From: Desulfitobacterium_A sp034927245
Lineage (GTDB): Bacteria; Bacillota; Desulfitobacteriia; Desulfitobacteriales; Desulfitobacteriaceae
Direction: 5' to 3'
Assembly (NCBI RefSeq): GCF_034927245.1
Contig: NZ_JAYFQK010000005.1
Span: 1 to 64,000, forward strand
Length of the DNA: 64,000 nucleotides
The notes under the pieces were generated by a model, which had not been told where the DNA came from, made no database searches, and worked only from the letters and a program-made list of their open reading frames with translations. The stretch's first letter is position 1. Each line of letters starts with the position of its first letter. The translations under genes and the position numbers were made by a program. Below are positions 61,617-64,000 of the stretch, piece by piece.

Positions 61617-62457
61617 GAAAGCCTTAGGCAGAGGATTGAGCGCATTGATTTCTGAGGATCCCATTCTTGCTGATTCTGGGGTTAAACAAATTAGTGTAGA
61701 TAAGATTATTCCTAATCCGGATCAGCCCAGAAAGGATTTTGATTCGCAGTCGTTAGTAGAACTATCTGATTCAATTAAAACACATGGCCTTTTGCAACCC
61801 ATACTTGTTAAGCCACAAGATGATGTATATATTATCGTGGCAGGTGAACGCAGATTACGGGCGGCACAACTTCTTCAGCTAGAACAGATACCCTGTATTG
61901 TCCAGGATTGCAGTGAACAAGAGATGGCCGAACGTGCCTTGGTTGAAAATATTCAAAGATCGGATTTATCACCGGTAGAAGAAGGACTGGCATATGCCCG
62001 TTTAATGCACGAGTATGGTTTAACTCAAGAACAAATTGCTGATCGAGTCGGTAAGGCGAGAACAACGGTTGCCAATCTCCTAAGGGTGATCCAATTACCG
62101 GAAAGAATTTTACAGTTAATACGTGAGGAACAACTATCTTTAGGTCATGCGAAGGTTTTATTAGGAATCAAGGATACTTCCCTTCAGGTATTGCTTGCCG
62201 AAAAGACAGCACGTGAGAATATTTCAGTTCGTGAATTAGAGATCCTTATTAAAAGGATGACGAATTCCCCGGTCAAAAAGAAGGATAAAAATAAGGATAC
62301 TAATGTTTTAGCTCCCGTTGAGGATAAATTGAGGTCATCTTTTCAAACAAAAGTTAGGCTAAAAGGTAATACTCATAGAGGCAAGATTGAAATTGATTTT
62401 TTTTCGGAAGAGGAGTTAAATCGCCTTTTGGAGCTTTGGCATATAGAAATTGAGTAG
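61609..62457 (+). CDS. spo0J: chromosome partitioning CTPase Spo0J (ParB)
   Basis: A 282-residue ParB. It begins KKALGRGLSALISE and has the CTP-binding box IVAGERRLRAAQLL and ENIQRSDLSPVEEGLAY. The helix-turn-helix LTQEQIADRVGKARTTVANLLR reads parS, and a C-terminal dimer domain ends the protein. GTG at 61609 follows GAGGAGG. Four perfect parS palindromes lie within 1.4 kb downstream, so its loading sites are next to its gene. Confidence 0.97.
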   Translation: MSKKALGRGLSALISEDPILADSGVKQISVDKIIPNPDQPRKDFDSQSLVELSDSIKTHGLLQPILVKPQDDVYIIVAGERRLRAAQLLQLEQIPCIVQDCSEQEMAERALVENIQRSDLSPVEEGLAYARLMHEYGLTQEQIADRVGKARTTVANLLRVIQLPERILQLIREEQLSLGHAKVLLGIKDTSLQVLLAEKTARENISVRELEILIKRMTNSPVKKKDKNKDTNVLAPVEDKLRSSFQTKVRLKGNTHRGKIEIDFFSEEELNRLLELWHIEIE

Positions 62458-62502
62458 TTATTTATTATTGGCTTATTTATTTTAAGTCGGTATTTTGAAT
62501 AA

Positions 62503-62518
62503 TGTTCCACGTGGAACA
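62503..62518. other. parS site 1
   Basis: TGTTCCACGTGGAACA, a perfect 16-bp palindrome one base different from the Bacillus parS (TGTTCCACGTGAAACA). It lies 46 bp after spo0J. Confidence 0.95.
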
Positions 62519-62798
62519 TTATTTTTGTATCGTTAGCAGTAGTCTTTCCATATAGATTGCGGCGGAATATTAAAAGCATTTTTATGGACAACAATGCATT
62601 TGCTAAGAGCATGACTTTTTACAGAATGGTTATTTTAACCGATAACTAACTGCCACCTGGGGTTTCCTTTCTTGAATCGCGAAAACACCAAAATTGCTTT
62701 AAACGGAAATGTAAAAATGCGTATTTAAATCAGGTAGGGATAACAAAACTTTGCAGGGCATTCCCGATTGTGTTCTTAGTTGTGAATAGCTAAAATAT

Positions 62799-62814
62799 TG
62801 TTCCACGTGGAACA
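62799..62814. other. parS site 2
   Basis: Same 16-bp palindrome, without mismatch, 296 bp after site 1. Confidence 0.95.
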
Positions 62815-62918
62815 TATATATTCATAATGATAGTCCCTATTTTAAGATTGTATCTATAGTGTTATAATTGAAATCTATGAAGTAAACGTAGCAAACTCTT
62901 AAATAAGACATTTTAAAT

Positions 62919-62934
62919 TGTTCCACGTGGAACA
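62919..62934. other. parS site 3
   Basis: Same 16-bp palindrome, without mismatch, 120 bp after site 2. The rest of 62519-62990 shows no gene. Confidence 0.95.
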
Positions 62935-63050
62935 GTTTGCATATAAAGTAATTATGAAAATGCTTACTTTGGGTGGAGTTTTGAATTCATCTGAAGTTTA
63001 GATGATTTATCCTTGCAGAGGACAATTCACCTAAACTAAAATAGCAGAGC

Positions 63051-63107
63051 AAGCCAAGCAAGCCAAGCAAGCCAAGCAAGCCAGGCCAAGCCAAGCCAAG
63101 CAGAGCA
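63051..63107. repeat. short tandem repeat (AAGCCAAGC)n
   Basis: AAGCCAAGC is repeated four times (the last with one change), then shortens to CAAGC/CCAAGC units. It is framed by CAGAGCAA on the left and AGAGCAAAC on the right. Apparent long open frames across it are products of the repetition. Confidence 0.85.
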
Positions 63108-63249
63108 AACAAACAAACTTCCTGTATCAAGGGAATTAACGTCACTTGCCTCATCCTATTCGCTAAAGTTGCTCTGTGGAGATTACGGTTCGGCAAAAAC
63201 AACCGGGGATGCATAGCCTATCTTTGTACGTATCAGGGCAGAATGTATT

Positions 63250-63275
63250 AGTTTTTATCGGTTGATAAACTCGAA
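63250..63275. repeat. 26-bp dispersed hairpin repeat, copy 2
   Basis: Identical over 26 bp to 41261-41286, with unrelated flanks. It lies just left of the tandem hairpin array. Confidence 0.85.
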
Positions 63276-63299
63276 GTGCAACCAGCGGCTTTGCCTTCC

Positions 63300-63638
63300 T
63301 ACGATGAATATGTTTTAATGCGGCAGGATAAGGCGACTAAGGTATCGCTTCGGCGCCAGCCAAGTCTGCTTTATCCTACGATGCATGCTGTTAAGTCTTG
63401 CAGGATAAGCGCGACTAGGTAACTGTCTTAGCCTCGCTCGCCACTTACCAAGTCTTCTTTACCCTACGATGCATGCTGGTTAGTTTGGCAGGGTAAGGGC
63501 GACTAGGACGTTGCCTCGCTTCGCTCACCACTGACCAAGTCTTCTTTACCCTACGATGCATGCGGGTTAGTTTGGCAGGGTAAGGGCGACTAGGACGCTG
63601 CCTCGCTACACTCGCCACCGACCAAGTCTTCTTTATCG
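63300..63638. repeat. four-copy tandem repeat of 77-88 bp forming paired hairpins
   Basis: Units start with TACGATG at 63300, 63377, 63465 and 63552. In units 2-4 a 7-bp stem closes a 24-nt loop: TTATCCT/AGGATAA in unit 2, TTACCCT/AGGGTAA in units 3 and 4, a compensatory change. Unit 1 has the same 24-nt loop but a damaged left arm. A second pairing, GACT-x-GG with CC-x-AGTC, follows in units 2-4. The array is flanked by CGGCTTTGCC (63286-63295) and its complement GGCAAAGCCG (63649-63658). Confidence 0.85.
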
Positions 63639-63800
63639 CTTAAGGCTCGGCAAAGCCGGGTTTACTCTGCAGTTAGCGCCGCGGGCGAAAACCCCACACG
63701 GGCTCTGTCATCGGATACTTTTATACCTAAGAAGTTGAGCCTTAATGGTCATTATTTATCAGATAATAAATTATAAGACAGAGGTTTTAGATTAACCCAA

Positions 63801-63816
63801 TGTTCCACGTGGAACA
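63801..63816. other. parS site 4
   Basis: Same perfect 16-bp palindrome, beyond the tandem array and 26 bp before the last gene. Confidence 0.95.
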
Positions 63817-63841
63817 TTAAAGAGTGAAAGTAGGTTAAGAT

Positions 63842-64000
63842 GTGTTAGGTACTATTGTTAATTCAATAGCTATTATTGTAGGGGGATTACTGGGATTATT
63901 ATTTGGAAATTCCATTCCGGATAAAATGAAAAGCACAATTTTACAAGGATTAGGTTTATCTATCATATTGATTGGCATGAGCATGGCTCTGCAAACAAAA
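63842..64000 (+). CDS. DUF554 family membrane protein, 5' part
   Basis: The gene runs off the right edge; 53 codons are seen. The beginning LGTIVNSIAIIVGGLLGLLFG, PDKMKSTILQGLGLSIILIG is typical of DUF554 (YdfK-like) proteins, small membrane proteins of unknown transport role. The start is GTG at 63842 with a weak ribosome site. DUF554 genes are often found beside parB in Firmicutes. Confidence 0.85.
   Translation, partial: MLGTIVNSIAIIVGGLLGLLFGNSIPDKMKSTILQGLGLSIILIGMSMALQTK

Noticed and set aside
62987..63214. A 75-codon open frame on the minus strand rich in Leu-Gly
   Set aside because: It is created by reading through the AAGCCAAGC tandem repeat; no ribosome site and no family resemblance.
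63300..63638. CRISPR array
   Set aside because: Repeats are contiguous and 77-88 bp long without unique spacers of constant size, and no cas gene is nearby.

Overview
The window is the replication-origin region of a spore-forming, anaerobic low-GC Gram-positive bacterium. Endospore genes (yabG, cwlD, csfB/gin, bofA, a gerA-type operon, a Spo0E-like gene), a homodimeric pyruvate:ferredoxin oxidoreductase (nifJ) and a MetF with a MetV-like C-terminal domain together suggest a Desulfitobacterium/Desulfosporosinus-like member of the Peptococcaceae. That placement is an inference from gene content and protein flavour; no search was run.

Layout. (1) 1-6.5 kb is an accessory catabolic block: an enamidase gene, a sigma-54 enhancer-binding regulator, an SdhA/FrdA-type flavoprotein and a NiaP-like MFS carrier. 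Sigma-54 (-24/-12) promoters precede the enamidase and the flavoprotein/carrier pair, which points to inducible nicotinate or N-heterocycle use. (2) 6.5-12.8 kb holds yabG, a glycosyltransferase, a membrane acyltransferase-like protein, a chemoreceptor under a cyclic-di-GMP riboswitch, and metF. (3) 12.8-39 kb runs mostly on the minus strand and matches the dnaX-to-yabG order of Bacillus, read backwards: ksgA, rnmV, two 3D-domain proteins, tatD, metG, divergent abrB, rsmI, yabA, ricT, holB, yaaO, gin, bofA, recR, ybaB, dnaX and the large SRP RNA. It is interrupted by spore-lytic enzymes, a Fic protein, a gerA operon and nifJ. (4) 39-45.4 kb has five intact tRNA genes (three Ser, two Arg), tadA, serS, pdxT and pdxS, plus a Spo0E-like gene of 56 codons, an AAA/DUF4143 ATPase and a tRNA-derived relic. 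(5) 45.4-62.5 kb is the origin core: gyrA, gyrB, remB, recF, dnaN and dnaA point left; rpmH, rnpA, yidD, yidC, jag, mnmE, mnmG, rsmG, soj and spo0J point right. DnaA boxes lie on both sides of dnaA (bipartite oriC). (6) 62.5-63.84 kb has no credible gene. It holds four perfect parS palindromes, a 9-bp tandem repeat and a four-copy tandem repeat of 77-88 bp whose units form hairpins with a compensatory base change. The window ends inside a DUF554 membrane protein gene.

How the parts work together. The origin block supplies initiation (DnaA, DnaN, oriC), its control (YabA, Soj), segregation (Spo0J with parS), topology (gyrase) and clamp loading (DnaX, HolB). Sporulation control is layered over it (AbrB, Spo0E-like, Gin, BofA, RicT, YabG, CwlD, germinant receptor). 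The tRNA cluster sits beside the enzymes that charge and edit those tRNAs. Most start codons were moved to the position supported by a ribosome-binding site; TTG starts with strong sites recur (gyrB, soj, serS, rsmI, yaaO).
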